Shown here piece by piece: positions 7,633 through 15,258 of a stretch of 24,519 nt of DNA (positions are counted from its first letter, which is position 1; each line of letters starts with the position of its first letter). The stretch lies in contig DFEO01000048.1 in the NCBI GenBank assembly GCA_002368715.1, positions 1 through 24,519 of the forward strand, written 5' to 3'. Source of the stretch: Ruminococcus sp. UBA3800 (GTDB taxonomy: Bacteria; Bacillota; Clostridia; Oscillospirales; Ruminococcaceae). The position numbers and the translations under genes are program-made. The notes beneath the pieces are model-generated. The model was not told the origin of the DNA, did no database searches, and saw nothing but the letters and a program-made list of their open reading frames with translations.

Positions 7633-8424
7633 TTATGCGTCCTCCAGATACTTGTCTTTGAGTGCCTGACGCATCCTGCTGTCGGCTCCCAGTGCCTTTT
7701 CAAGGTAGCCCTCAAAGGATCCGAAGGTCTTGTCTATCTCATCAAATGCCGCTGCAAGAAACTGCTCCTGTGCTGTGAAAAGCAGCATCACCGCTTTCTC
7801 GGAAACGGGATTCTCACCGCTCACAAACTGTCTCAGCAGCAGATCCACTTCTTCTTTTATACATTCATTGGTATAAAGATAGTCCTCGAATATATCGTCC
7901 CTTGAAACACCGAGGATGCTCTCGGTTATCACGCTTGCAAAGCCTGCCCTGTCCTTTCCTGCGGTGCAGTGCCACAAAACCGCCTTGCTCTCGTTTTCAA
8001 GCAGCAGCTTCAAAAAAAGCTTATAACCGGCCACAGCCGATGCCGCAGATGGAAAGGAGCGGTAGATGCTTATCATCTGCTGCTTTGCCACCTCCGGGTC
8101 GCCTGCCGAGCGGATAAAGGCTTCTTTGTCAGACTCTTTTTCTCTTGTTATACCTGCGGTCAGGCTCCCGAGCACAGGGATATGGAGCTGTTTTACCCCC
8201 GAAAGCTCCGGGTCGGGCTGACGGCTCATCTCCGAGTCTGTTCTCATATCTATAACTGTGGAAACAAGCTGCTCCAGCTGTGTTTTGTCGTTCTCGCTTG
8301 CGCCTATGAGCTGACCGCTTCTTATAAGCCTGTTTTTCTTTATCCGCCTGCCGTCCGCTGTCATCAGTGACCCCATGTCACGGGTATTATAAAGGTTTTC
8401 AAACCCTATTCTTTCACATCTCAT
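7633..8424 (-). CDS. Tyrosine-protein phosphatase (Y_phosphatase3 / COG2365 type)
   Basis: A 263-residue cytoplasmic protein with the cysteine phosphatase loop HCTAGKDR at residues 152-159: Cys153 is the nucleophile and Arg159 binds phosphate. The N-terminal NLYNTRDMGSLMTADGRRIKKNRLIRSGQL segment (from residue 10, in two parts) is the usual start of this family of bacterial tyrosine or dual phosphatases, some of which also act on phosphoinositides. VIDMRTDSE near residue 57-65 is the conserved Arg/Asp region. ATG 8422-8424 follows a GGAAAGG site. No strong promoter is visible in 8425-8477, just downstream of the preceding terminator. It is the first gene of a three-gene operon with the YjbR-EVE protein and nitroreductase. 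Its target is unknown. Confidence 0.87.
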   Translation of the reverse strand: MRCERIGFENLYNTRDMGSLMTADGRRIKKNRLIRSGQLIGASENDKTQLEQLVSTVIDMRTDSEMSRQPDPELSGVKQLHIPVLGSLTAGITREKESDKEAFIRSAGDPEVAKQQMISIYRSFPSAASAVAGYKLFLKLLLENESKAVLWHCTAGKDRAGFASVITESILGVSRDDIFEDYLYTNECIKEEVDLLLRQFVSGENPVSEKAVMLLFTAQEQFLAAAFDEIDKTFGSFEGYLEKALGADSRMRQALKDKYLEDA

Positions 8425-8477
8425 TTTTGCTTTTCCTTTCCGTTCGCAGCCGTCATATTCAGGAGCTCAGCGCTCAG

Positions 8478-8508
8478 AAAAAAGCCGGGTCAGTCTTCCC
8501 GGCTTTTT
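8478..8508 (-). terminator. Rho-independent terminator after the PHP phosphoesterase gene
   Basis: An 11-pair GC-rich stem (8479-8489 with 8498-8508) and eight-base loop are followed on the minus strand by a run of six T (A run 8478-8483). It begins two bases after the stop codon of the PHP gene, and closes the UPF0210-PHP operon. Confidence 0.92.
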
Positions 8509-8509
8509 C

Positions 8510-9349
8510 CTAATATGCCACCATAAAGGGAACTCTTTTTCTGAAATAGGTCAGAAACTCAAACCCTGCCTCTCTGGCAAGCTCTATGCCGTCCTCGATA
8601 CCTGCACCTATCTCGGCACAGCTGTGAGCGTCGCTGCCTATGGTCACCAGCGACCCGCCCATATTGTGGAACAGCTTGATATATCCGATATCCGGAAGCG
8701 TCTTTGCTATCGGCTGCCTCAGCCCCGAGGTGTTTATCTCAAGCGCCTTGTCGTTTCTTATCAGTGTTTTGAATATCTCCCTCACTATCTCCTCATACCG
8801 TGACATATCTATCTCACGTTCACAGCGTTCGGCAATATAGCGAAGCGGATAGGTCAGGTGCCCCAGCACATCAAACCCGCCCCAGACACACATATCCAAT
8901 ACCTCGCTGAAATAGTCCTCCAGCAGCTTCTGCACATCTTCTTCGGACATTTTCCCAAGCTCCAGCCAGTAAAAATCGTCCATGCCCCTGTTCATATGGT
9001 GAGAGCCGATTATCATATCCAGTCTTTTGTCGGAGACTATCTTCTGTGCCGCCTCGATATTCTGCAGCGGCTGTGCCAGCTCGGTTCCGCAGATAAGCTC
9101 TATCTGTCCCGAATAGATCATTTTCAGATCATCAAGTCTTGAGATGCTTGCTCTGGCATAATATCTCGAGCCGTACATATCGGCATCTCTCACATCGGGC
9201 GATGGCGCCAGATCCCAGAAATTGCAGTCGCAGTGATCCGTTATGGCATAATAATCTATGCCCATTTCTATCGCCTTGAGCAGCATAGTCTGAGCCGTGT
9301 CCTTTGCGTCCGGCGAAAAAGCGGAATGAGTGTGAAGATCACAGATCAT
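8510..9349 (-). CDS. PHP-domain phosphoesterase (histidinol-phosphatase HisK type)
   Basis: A 279-residue metal-dependent phosphoesterase of the PHP superfamily. Metal-binding motifs appear in the standard order: DLHTHS at 4-9, ITDHCD near 36-41, GTE near 88-90, IGSHH near 114-118, LGHLTYP near 162-168 and GSDAH near 238-242. The layout is that of the monofunctional histidinol-phosphatase (HisJ/HisK) group that converts histidinol phosphate to histidinol, but no other his gene is nearby and related PHP proteins hydrolyse other phosphates, so the substrate is not certain. The start has an AAAGGAG site nine bases upstream. It follows the UPF0210 gene by 40 bases with no terminator between, so they are probably co-transcribed. 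Confidence 0.85.
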   Translation of the reverse strand: MICDLHTHSAFSPDAKDTAQTMLLKAIEMGIDYYAITDHCDCNFWDLAPSPDVRDADMYGSRYYARASISRLDDLKMIYSGQIELICGTELAQPLQNIEAAQKIVSDKRLDMIIGSHHMNRGMDDFYWLELGKMSEEDVQKLLEDYFSEVLDMCVWGGFDVLGHLTYPLRYIAERCEREIDMSRYEEIVREIFKTLIRNDKALEINTSGLRQPIAKTLPDIGYIKLFHNMGGSLVTIGSDAHSCAEIGAGIEDGIELAREAGFEFLTYFRKRVPFMVAY

Positions 9350-9389
9350 AGTTATCAGCTCCTTTTGTCCGGAGCCATAGCCCCCGGTA

Positions 9390-10745
9390 TCAGTTCTTGA
9401 GCGAATGGAGCGGCGCTGGTATCTGACCGCCTCTGTTTATGAATTTTGCCGAGCTCTCGGTGTGAAGCGGCATAACGGGTCCCTTTCCGAACAATCCGCC
9501 CCAATCAAGAGACTCGCCAACCTTTTTGCCGATAGCGGGTATCACTCTTACGGCTGTGGTCTTTGTGTTTACCATACCGATAGCTGCTTCGTCTGCGATG
9601 ATAGCGGCTATGGTCTCGGCTGTTGTGTCGCCGGGCACGCAGATCATATCCAGTCCCACCGAGCAAACTGCTGTCATAGCCTCCAGCTTGTCAAGACAGA
9701 GCGTTCCTGCCTCTGCGGCATCTATCATGCCGGCATCCTCGGAAACGGGTATAAATGCGCCCGAAAGTCCGCCTATACGGGAGCAGGCCATAACGCCGCC
9801 CTTTTTCACTGCGTCGTTGAGCAGTGCCAGGCAGGCTGTGGTGCCGTGTGTTCCGCAGCGCTCAAGTCCCATCTCTTCAAGTATATGCGCTACCGAATCG
9901 CCGACAGCAGGGGTCGGTGCAAGCGAAAGGTCAACGATGCCGAAGGGAACGCCCAGCCTTTCTGAAGCTCTCTGTCCCACCAGCTGACCTATCCTCGTTA
10001 TCTTATAGGATATGGTCTTTATGACATCAGAGATCTTTGTTATGTCCGCATCAGGATATTTTTTCAATGCAGCCCTTACAACTCCGGGTCCCGAAACACC
10101 GACGTTTATCATACAGTCAGGCTCGCCCACACCGTGGTAAGCGCCTGCCATAAAGGGGTTATCTTCGACAGAGTTGCAGAACACGACAAGCTTTGCCGCA
10201 CCGAAGCAGTCATTGTCAACTGTCTTTTCTGCACACTCCTTCACTATCCTGCCCATCACCTTGCAGGCATCCAGATTTATGCCTGCCTTTGTCGAGCCGA
10301 TATTCACCGATGAGCAGACTCTCTCGGTGGTGGCCAGCGCCTCGGGGATGGAGTTTATAAGCTCTAAGTCTCCGTCCGAGAAGCCCTTCTGTACAAGAGC
10401 GGTATATCCGCCGATAAGGTTTACGCCCACAGCCTTTGCAGCCTCATCCATAGCCTTGGCAAAGGGCACCGGCGAACAGTTGCAGGCAGCGGATATCATA
10501 GCTATCGGTGTGACGGATATCCTCTTGTTTATTATCGGGATACCCAGCTCTTTTTCTATCTGCTCGCCCGTCTTTACAAGATCCTTTGCCTTCAAGGTTA
10601 TCTTGTCATAGACTTTTTTGCAGGCCTTGTCGATATCGGGATCAATGCAGTCGAGCAGAGAGATACCCATGGTTATAGTTCTGATATCAAGACATTCGTC
10701 CTGAATCATCCTTATGGTCTCAAGTATATCATATTGGTTTATCAA
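9390..10745 (-). CDS. UPF0210 (PFL-like, DUF711) family protein, TTG start
   Basis: A 451-residue protein beginning at TTG 10743-10745. The N-terminal [19 protein letters not shown] region and the following [16 protein letters not shown] segment are the hallmark of the UPF0210 family, which is related to pyruvate formate-lyase-like folds and has no established reaction. A longer reading frame extends to 10826, but a GGGAGG site (minus strand, bases 10754-10759) lies eight bases before TTG, and 451 residues with this N-terminus is the family norm, so I prefer TTG. The upstream ACT-domain gene (UPF0237) is its regular genomic partner in many bacteria, so the pair may work together, with the ACT protein as a small-molecule sensor; this is inference. 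A separate promoter and structured leader precede the gene. Confidence 0.85.
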   Translation of the reverse strand: MINQYDILETIRMIQDECLDIRTITMGISLLDCIDPDIDKACKKVYDKITLKAKDLVKTGEQIEKELGIPIINKRISVTPIAMISAACNCSPVPFAKAMDEAAKAVGVNLIGGYTALVQKGFSDGDLELINSIPEALATTERVCSSVNIGSTKAGINLDACKVMGRIVKECAEKTVDNDCFGAAKLVVFCNSVEDNPFMAGAYHGVGEPDCMINVGVSGPGVVRAALKKYPDADITKISDVIKTISYKITRIGQLVGQRASERLGVPFGIVDLSLAPTPAVGDSVAHILEEMGLERCGTHGTTACLALLNDAVKKGGVMACSRIGGLSGAFIPVSEDAGMIDAAEAGTLCLDKLEAMTAVCSVGLDMICVPGDTTAETIAAIIADEAAIGMVNTKTTAVRVIPAIGKKVGESLDWGGLFGKGPVMPLHTESSAKFINRGGQIPAPLHSLKN

Positions 10746-10759
10746 TTTATTTACCTCCC

Positions 10760-10784
10760 ACACCCAACAAAAGCAGCCGGGTGT
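10760..10784 (-). promoter_or_regulatory. Leader hairpin next to the UPF0210 ribosome binding site
   Basis: On the minus strand ACACCC (10784-10779) pairs with GGGTGT (10765-10760) over a 13-base loop. Its 3' arm touches the GGGAGG ribosome binding site at 10759-10754. A second small hairpin with five pairs lies upstream at 10804-10816. Together they make a structured leader of about 80 bases that could affect translation starting at the weak TTG codon. No known riboswitch pattern is recognised. Confidence 0.4.
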
Positions 10785-10830
10785 TTTTAAACCGTTTGCC
10801 CTCCCTCGCAGGGAAGAGCCACGCAAATAT

Positions 10831-10859
10831 TATAAAGAAATGTTATGCGTTTGTTCATT
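10831..10859 (-). promoter_or_regulatory. Probable promoter of the UPF0210-PHP operon
   Basis: On the minus strand TGAACA (10859-10854) and a perfect TATAAT (10836-10831) are 17 bases apart. The -35 box matches the consensus at four of six positions. Transcription would begin near 10824, giving a leader of about 80 bases. The rest of 10860-11000, between this site and the ACT gene stop, holds no gene I can support. Confidence 0.6.
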
Positions 10860-11000
10860 AAAAATTGTTTTGCGCTATTATTCTAAATGTTCTCTCGCTT
10901 GCCTCCAAAGCAATTGATAAGCAGCGGAAGCAAAGCCCACAGTCCGCTCGATCTGCGGCGTGACATAGCCGTGCGGCGAGCACCGGCGAGCACCAAGCAC

Positions 11001-11273
11001 TCAGATGTGGTGCATACAGTTGAAGATATCCTCGTGCATAACAAGGACCTTCAGTCCCCATTCGTTTTCGCCCTTGGCTGTGAGCGCATCTGCCATAGCG
11101 GCAAAATCAACGCTCAGCTGAGAGATATCCACCAGCATTATCATTGCAAAGATATCCTCGATAACAGACTGGGTCACCTCTATAACATTAGCATTGTACT
11201 CGGCGCAGGCAGTGCTGACCTTAGCAAGAATGCCCACGGCGTCCTTTCCGATAACAGTAACAACTGCTCTCAT
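11001..11273 (-). CDS. ACT-domain protein (UPF0237 family)
   Basis: A 90-residue protein made of a single ACT domain followed by a short tail. MRAVVTVIGKDAVGILAKVS at residues 1-20 is the standard UPF0237 opening, with the Gly14-Ile pattern that forms the ligand-binding turn of ACT folds; VIEVTQSVIEDIFAMIMLVD (about 30-49) is the second strand-helix region. ACT domains usually sense amino acids or other small molecules; the ligand here is unknown. ATG 11271-11273 has a GAAAGGAG site seven bases upstream and a near-perfect promoter 33 bases further. It is followed, after about 255 bases with a second promoter, by its usual partner UPF0210. Confidence 0.88.
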   Translation of the reverse strand: MRAVVTVIGKDAVGILAKVSTACAEYNANVIEVTQSVIEDIFAMIMLVDISQLSVDFAAMADALTAKGENEWGLKVLVMHEDIFNCMHHI

Positions 11274-11305
11274 AATGATTCTCCTTTCAGATCTTACTTA
11301 CACTC

Positions 11306-11334
11306 ATTATAACACACAAAAGCCAAAATGTAAA
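11306..11334 (-). promoter_or_regulatory. Sigma-A promoter of the ACT-domain gene
   Basis: On the minus strand TTTACA (11334-11329) and TATAAT (11311-11306) are spaced by 17 bases. Transcription should begin near 11299, about 25 bases ahead of the start codon, leaving a very short leader. Confidence 0.85.
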
Positions 11335-11396
11335 GCAAAACGCTCATTATTCACTGTTTGTTTCAATATTTTTCCTGCTGCTTTGCAAACGGGCAT

Positions 11397-11429
11397 AAAA
11401 ACAGGCAGCCGATGTTGTCCGGCCGCCTG
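11397..11429 (-). terminator. Terminator of the murT-gatD operon
   Basis: On the minus strand a ten-position GC-rich stem (11429-11420 with 11411-11402, one mismatch) and eight-base loop are followed by five T (A run at 11397-11401). It starts six bases after the stop of the 112-residue unknown gene. Confidence 0.85.
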
Positions 11430-11434
11430 ATATG

Positions 11435-11773
11435 TCACACTATTATGCCCACCTTAGCCAGGACCTTTGAAGTCAGCTCACGGTCCAGTGCATAGATACC
11501 GGTCTTGCCGCATTCACGCTCGCCTTCAAAGCGCAGAAAGCGCACATAATTCTCCTCCATATCCTCCGAGCTGTAAAGCCGTGCAAGGATATAGCTGTGC
11601 TTTATCGCATAGTAATTCACGGGCTTGAGCCGCATTATGGCTGCGGGGTCAGCGTTCATCTCCGCACCCAGGCTGTCAAAGCCCTCGTCCACATAGTTTA
11701 TCTTGCGAAGCTTCAGTTCACGAAGCCTTTTCTCAAGCTCAGTTTCTTCGTTCTTTTTCCTTCTGAAAAACAT
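11435..11773 (-). CDS. Unknown 112-residue protein translationally coupled to gatD
   Basis: I do not recognise a family. The start chosen is ATG 11771-11773: the gatD stop TGA (11775-11777) and this ATG are separated by a single base, and a GGAGA site lies just upstream inside gatD. A longer frame reaching 11827 would overlap gatD by about 50 bases and is less likely. The protein opens with a basic MFFRRKKNEE segment, then a charged helix (ELEKRLRELKLRKINY, about 11-26) and a mixed alpha/beta part with NYYAIKHSYILARLY near 58-72. There is no signal peptide or membrane helix, so it should be cytoplasmic. Being the third gene of the murT-gatD operon, it could assist lipid II amidation or simply share the transcript. 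Confidence 0.75.
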   Translation of the reverse strand: MFFRRKKNEETELEKRLRELKLRKINYVDEGFDSLGAEMNADPAAIMRLKPVNYYAIKHSYILARLYSSEDMEENYVRFLRFEGERECGKTGIYALDRELTSKVLAKVGIIV

Positions 11774-11774
11774 A

Positions 11775-12521
11775 TCATTTCTCTCCAAGAAGTCTTTCCA
11801 GCAGCACCTCACGGCACTCCTCTTCAAGCCTGTCGTTCACAGCCGCAGCAACGAACGGTTCTCCGGTCTTGCGTGTCATACAGCAGTTTATTATGTGGTC
11901 CGAAAGCTTGGGATTCTTTGAAAGGAGCGGACCGTGAAGATAGGTCGCCACAACGTTTTTCTCCATATAGCCCTCACAGGAGCCGGAAAACTCGTTACCG
12001 TTTCCTGCCAGCACCCGCCCGAAGGGAGTCTTTACGCCTCTTGTCTGCCCGCCGTGATTCTCAAAGCCTATCACCTTATAGGCTTCTCCGCCGATATCTG
12101 CTTCGATAACGATGTTTCCGATACATCTCTTTCTCTTGTCGGTGGATGCCACGGTGTAATAGTCGAACAGCCCGAGCCCCTTTATCTTCTCTCCGTTGGA
12201 GTCAAGATAATACTGTCCCAGCAGCTGATATCCGCCGCATATCATAAGCAGAAACGCACCTTTTTCGTAGGCAGCCCTTATGCCGTCGGCACAGCTGAGC
12301 AGATCCTGCGCCAGCATCTGCTGTTCAAGGTCTGCGCCGCCGCCCAGGTAGATAATGTCCATTTCCTCAAATTCGGTGTCCCTGTCGCCGATGATATGTC
12401 TGCTCACTTTAAGGTCTATCCCTCTCAGAGCACAGCGGTATTTTAATATCTCGACATTTCCGCTGTCGCCGTACAGGTCAAGAAGATTAGGATACATATG
12501 CAGAAGCTTCAGTTCAGCCAT
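11775..12521 (-). CDS. gatD: Lipid II isoglutaminyl synthase, glutaminase subunit GatD
   Basis: A 248-residue class I glutamine amidotransferase (CobB/CobQ-like). Cys95 in MICGGYQ is the nucleophile and His196 in YLHGPLL its partner. Residues 4-20 (LKLLHMYPNLLDLYGDSG) are the usual GatD opening. GatD releases ammonia from glutamine and passes it to MurT, which amidates the alpha-carboxyl of D-glutamate in the lipid II stem peptide on the inner face of the membrane. The start overlaps the murT stop by eight bases (ATGGCTGA), so both subunits are made in a coupled way, as expected for a heterodimer. Confidence 0.94.
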   Translation of the reverse strand: MAELKLLHMYPNLLDLYGDSGNVEILKYRCALRGIDLKVSRHIIGDRDTEFEEMDIIYLGGGADLEQQMLAQDLLSCADGIRAAYEKGAFLLMICGGYQLLGQYYLDSNGEKIKGLGLFDYYTVASTDKRKRCIGNIVIEADIGGEAYKVIGFENHGGQTRGVKTPFGRVLAGNGNEFSGSCEGYMEKNVVATYLHGPLLSKNPKLSDHIINCCMTRKTGEPFVAAAVNDRLEEECREVLLERLLGEK

Positions 12522-13857
12522 TTTTCTCTCTCCTCTCCTTGCAGCGCTTTATCGCCGCCCTTGTGGGCTGCACAGCGGTGTAGTTGGCTATGGCAAATTT
12601 GCGGCCTGTGTTTTTGAAAAGCTCATCCATAGCGTCGTCAAGGTCGGGTCTGACAACTATCCTGTCAGGGTCATAGCCCGAGCACTTTATCCTGATAGCG
12701 ATATCATAGGCTCTTGTTCCCGATGTGACGACACGGGTAACATCTTTGAATATTGAGAAATTTATATCCCATATCCACGAAACGTCGTGGCCGTCGGCAA
12801 GGTTGTCATTGAGAACGAACAAGAGCTCCTTTTCTCCTGCCTGCTCGTTCATAACTCTCAGAGTCATATTTGCGCCGACGGGATTTTTTGCAAGGTTGAC
12901 CATAAGTTCGCTGCCTGTTATGGTAAAGGTCTCGAGCCTGCCGTTATTCACCTCAAAATGTTCAAAGGTGTCATGGAGCGTTTTTTTATCAAAATCATAA
13001 AGCTTGGAGGCTGTATACACAGCTGCAAGGTTATACATATAGTAGATACTGTTATGTGCAGTCCTGAATGTCTCGCCGTCGGCTTCAAAGGACGGTGCGG
13101 CCAGATCAACGTTCTTTATAAGAGTAAATGGCTTGTCCTCGCCGAAATGACAGCCGGGACAGTGGAAGCGCCCCACATGAGAATACTGATAGTAGTCATA
13201 CACAAGTTCTTTTGCGCAGAACGGACAGAACTTTCCTTCACCGACCTCATAAGGTTCGTCGGTGGCGCCGCTGTAACGCTCGACACTGAAATAAAAGATG
13301 TTCTTGTTATTCGGGTTCGCCCTGCCAAGTCTTGCAACATTAGGGTCATCGGCATTGAGCACCACATTGCCCTCAAAGGTCTCCAGAAACTTCCTGACTT
13401 TCAGGATAAGCGTTTCGACCTCGCCGTTTCTGTCCAGCTGGTCACGGAAGAAGTTTAAAATCACAAGAGTCTCAAGCTTGAGCTGGGAATAAATAACGGG
13501 AACATGGGACTCGTCTGTTTCCAGCACAAGGTAGTCGGCCTTGACTCTGCCTTTCATATCACAGTTTGCAAGCAGCAGCGAGCATATGCCTGTGTCAAGG
13601 TTGTTTCCCTGGGTGTTGGTGATTATCTTAGCGTTGTTTGAAGCAAAGATATGGCTCAGATAATTCGTCACCGAGGTCTTGCCGTTCGTGCCTGTTACGG
13701 CTATGATGGGACACTCCACCTTGAAGGCTTTGAGGCAGTTTTTGTTGAGCGTCCACAGGATGAGCCCCGGGGCGTTGCCGGCGCCCTTGCCAAGCAGCTT
13801 CATCACCTTGACGAGGAGCTTTCCGAACCATATGGTAAACGTGTTTTTTATACTCAT
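12514..13857 (-). CDS. murT: Lipid II isoglutaminyl synthase, Mur ligase subunit MurT
   Basis: A 447-residue Mur-ligase-like protein. GTNGKT at 56-61 is the ATP-binding loop. A zinc-ribbon insertion, typical of MurT, is seen as two CxxC pairs: Cys211/Cys214 and Cys233/Cys236. The C-terminal part (VNLAKNPVGANMTLRV followed by VLNDNLADGHDVSWIWD) is the DUF1727 domain found in this family. With GatD it amidates D-Glu of lipid II to D-isoglutamine, which supports cross-linking in Gram-positive walls. The first 35 residues are hydrophobic-basic and could touch the membrane. ATG 13857 has a GGAGA site, and a perfect promoter lies 48 bases upstream. Confidence 0.95.
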   Translation of the reverse strand: MSIKNTFTIWFGKLLVKVMKLLGKGAGNAPGLILWTLNKNCLKAFKVECPIIAVTGTNGKTSVTNYLSHIFASNNAKIITNTQGNNLDTGICSLLLANCDMKGRVKADYLVLETDESHVPVIYSQLKLETLVILNFFRDQLDRNGEVETLILKVRKFLETFEGNVVLNADDPNVARLGRANPNNKNIFYFSVERYSGATDEPYEVGEGKFCPFCAKELVYDYYQYSHVGRFHCPGCHFGEDKPFTLIKNVDLAAPSFEADGETFRTAHNSIYYMYNLAAVYTASKLYDFDKKTLHDTFEHFEVNNGRLETFTITGSELMVNLAKNPVGANMTLRVMNEQAGEKELLFVLNDNLADGHDVSWIWDINFSIFKDVTRVVTSGTRAYDIAIRIKCSGYDPDRIVVRPDLDDAMDELFKNTGRKFAIANYTAVQPTRAAIKRCKERREKNG

Positions 13858-13904
13858 AACAAATCTCCGTTATAATGCGCAAAGCACAGAATTCATACCT
13901 CATA

Positions 13905-13933
13905 ATTATAAAGCAAAACCCGTTCAATGTCAA
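13905..13933 (-). promoter_or_regulatory. Perfect-consensus sigma-A promoter of murT-gatD
   Basis: On the minus strand TTGACA (13933-13928) and TATAAT (13910-13905) are exactly 17 bases apart. Transcription should begin near 13898. The -35 box is only nine bases from the -35 box of the divergent rlmD promoter. Confidence 0.92.
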
Positions 13934-13942
13934 GAGCAGCCC

Positions 13943-13971
13943 TTTACAAAATCAGGCTTTTATGCTATAAT
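13943..13971 (+). promoter_or_regulatory. Sigma-A promoter of rlmD, divergent from murT
   Basis: TTTACA at 13943-13948 and TATAAT at 13966-13971 have a 17-base spacer. Transcription should begin near 13978, just ahead of the hairpin at 13986-14000. Confidence 0.88.
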
Positions 13972-13985
13972 ATGTGAATAACGGT

Positions 13986-14000
13986 CCGCCTGTCAGGCGG
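13986..14000 (+). other. Short palindromic hairpin in the rlmD leader
   Basis: CCGCCT and AGGCGG flank a three-base loop, within the near-perfect palindrome CCGCCTGTCAGGCGG. No T-run follows, so it is not a terminator. It lies at the very start of the predicted rlmD transcript, where it could protect the 5' end or serve as a protein site; nothing more can be said. Confidence 0.45.
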
Positions 14001-14034
14001 CCGGCAGAAGAAAACGCAGAACAGGTAAAACAAA

Positions 14035-15168
14035 ATGGAATGCAAGGCTTTTAAAAAATGCGGCGGCTGCCAGCTTTCAATGAGCTATGAGCAGCAGCTT
14101 GAATATAAACAGCAGAAGGCAAACAGGCTCCTGTCACGCTTTTGCAGGGTGGAGCCGATAGCCGCAGCGGAGAATGACTGCCATTACCGCAACAAGGTCC
14201 AGACCGTCTATAAGACCGCAAGGTCGGGGGCCATAGTCTCGGGTGTGTTCCGCTCCTCGGACAAGGGTATCACCGTCATTGAAGATTGCCGCCTGGAGGA
14301 CAGGCGTGCAAGCGCTGTGATAGCGGCGATGAGACCGCTGCTGGGGTCGTTTCGGATAAACCCTTATAATCCTGTCAGCGGCAAGGGCGTTTTAAGGCAT
14401 ACGCTCGTTCGTGTGGGCTCAAAGGGGACTATGGTCGTTCTGGTCGTAAACAAGGCGGCTGTCCCCGGTGCAAAGGGGCTTGCGAGGGAGCTTGCAGGCA
14501 GATGCAGCGATGTAAAAAGCGTTATCCTTAATGTCAACCCCAGCGGTATGCCGCTGACTCTCGGCAAACAGAGCACTGTGCTTTACGGTGTCAGCTATGC
14601 CGAGGACGAGCTTTGCGGATGCACGTTCCGTATCTCTCCTGCGGCCTTTTATCAGGTCAACAGCGCACAGACCGAAAAGCTTTACAGTCTGGCGCTCGAT
14701 GCCGCAGAGATAAAGAAGGGCACACGACTTATAGATGCCTACTGCGGAACGGGTACCATCGGGATCCTCTGCGAAAAGAGGGGAGCGCTGGTGGCAGGCT
14801 GTGAGATAAACGGCGATGCCGTTAAGGATGCAAGGATAAACTCGAGGATAAACGGCTGTGAGAACATAAGCTTTTTTGCAAGGGACGCAGGCGACTTTAT
14901 GAAGGCGCTGGCACAGGACGGCGAAAAGGTGGATGTTGTTATGATGGATCCGCCCAGAGCAGGTGCATCAAGGGCGTTTCTTGAAGCTGTGGGCGAGCTC
15001 AGACCAAAGCGTGTGGTATATGTTTCCTGCGGCATCGACACACTGGCAAGAGATCTCGGTGTTCTCAGAAAATACGGCTACAAGGCAAATATCATACAGC
15101 CTGTCGATATGTTCCCGCATACCACCGGGATAGAGACCGTGGTCGGTCTGCGATCGCTGGAAGTGTGA
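14035..15168 (+). CDS. rlmD: 23S rRNA (uracil-C5)-methyltransferase, RlmD/RumA family, TRAM-less
   Basis: A 377-residue SAM-dependent RNA methyltransferase that makes 5-methyluridine in rRNA. An iron-sulfur site is indicated by Cys3, Cys9, Cys12 and Cys85 (CKAFKKCGGC, then DCRLED). The SAM-binding loop is DAYCGTGTIG from Asp234, DPPRAG starts at Asp305, and Cys332 in YVSCG is the catalytic nucleophile. The usual N-terminal TRAM domain of about 60-70 residues is missing: the protein begins directly with the iron-sulfur motif, and no in-frame start lies upstream within the transcript. Relatives may target U747, U1939 or both, so the exact site is not certain. The ribosome binding site is weak (ACAGG), behind a strong promoter. 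Confidence 0.88.
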   Translation: MECKAFKKCGGCQLSMSYEQQLEYKQQKANRLLSRFCRVEPIAAAENDCHYRNKVQTVYKTARSGAIVSGVFRSSDKGITVIEDCRLEDRRASAVIAAMRPLLGSFRINPYNPVSGKGVLRHTLVRVGSKGTMVVLVVNKAAVPGAKGLARELAGRCSDVKSVILNVNPSGMPLTLGKQSTVLYGVSYAEDELCGCTFRISPAAFYQVNSAQTEKLYSLALDAAEIKKGTRLIDAYCGTGTIGILCEKRGALVAGCEINGDAVKDARINSRINGCENISFFARDAGDFMKALAQDGEKVDVVMMDPPRAGASRAFLEAVGELRPKRVVYVSCGIDTLARDLGVLRKYGYKANIIQPVDMFPHTTGIETVVGLRSLEV

Positions 15169-15193
15169 GTTATTGCTCTTATGGAAAATGCGC

Positions 15194-15222
15194 TTTACAG
15201 GGTATGAAAAATATATTAGAAT
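15194..15222 (+). promoter_or_regulatory. Sigma-A promoter of the moxR-DUF58-transglutaminase operon
   Basis: TTTACA at 15194-15199 and TAGAAT at 15217-15222 are 17 bases apart, each one base from consensus. No terminator is visible between the rlmD stop and this site, so some readthrough is likely. A GGGAGG site lies at 15246-15251 before ATG 15259. Confidence 0.8.
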
Positions 15223-15258
15223 AAAAACGATAAGATAATAAATCCGGGAGGTAGTAAA

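Noticed and set aside
10760..10790. Plus-strand terminator (six-pair stem followed by TTTTT)
   Set aside because: No plus-strand gene lies upstream in this all-minus region; the stem is short with a 13-base loop, and it makes more sense as a leader hairpin for the minus-strand gene.
10746..10826. Longer N-terminus for the UPF0210 gene
   Set aside because: The extra residues do not match the family and a strong GGGAGG site serves the TTG at 10745.
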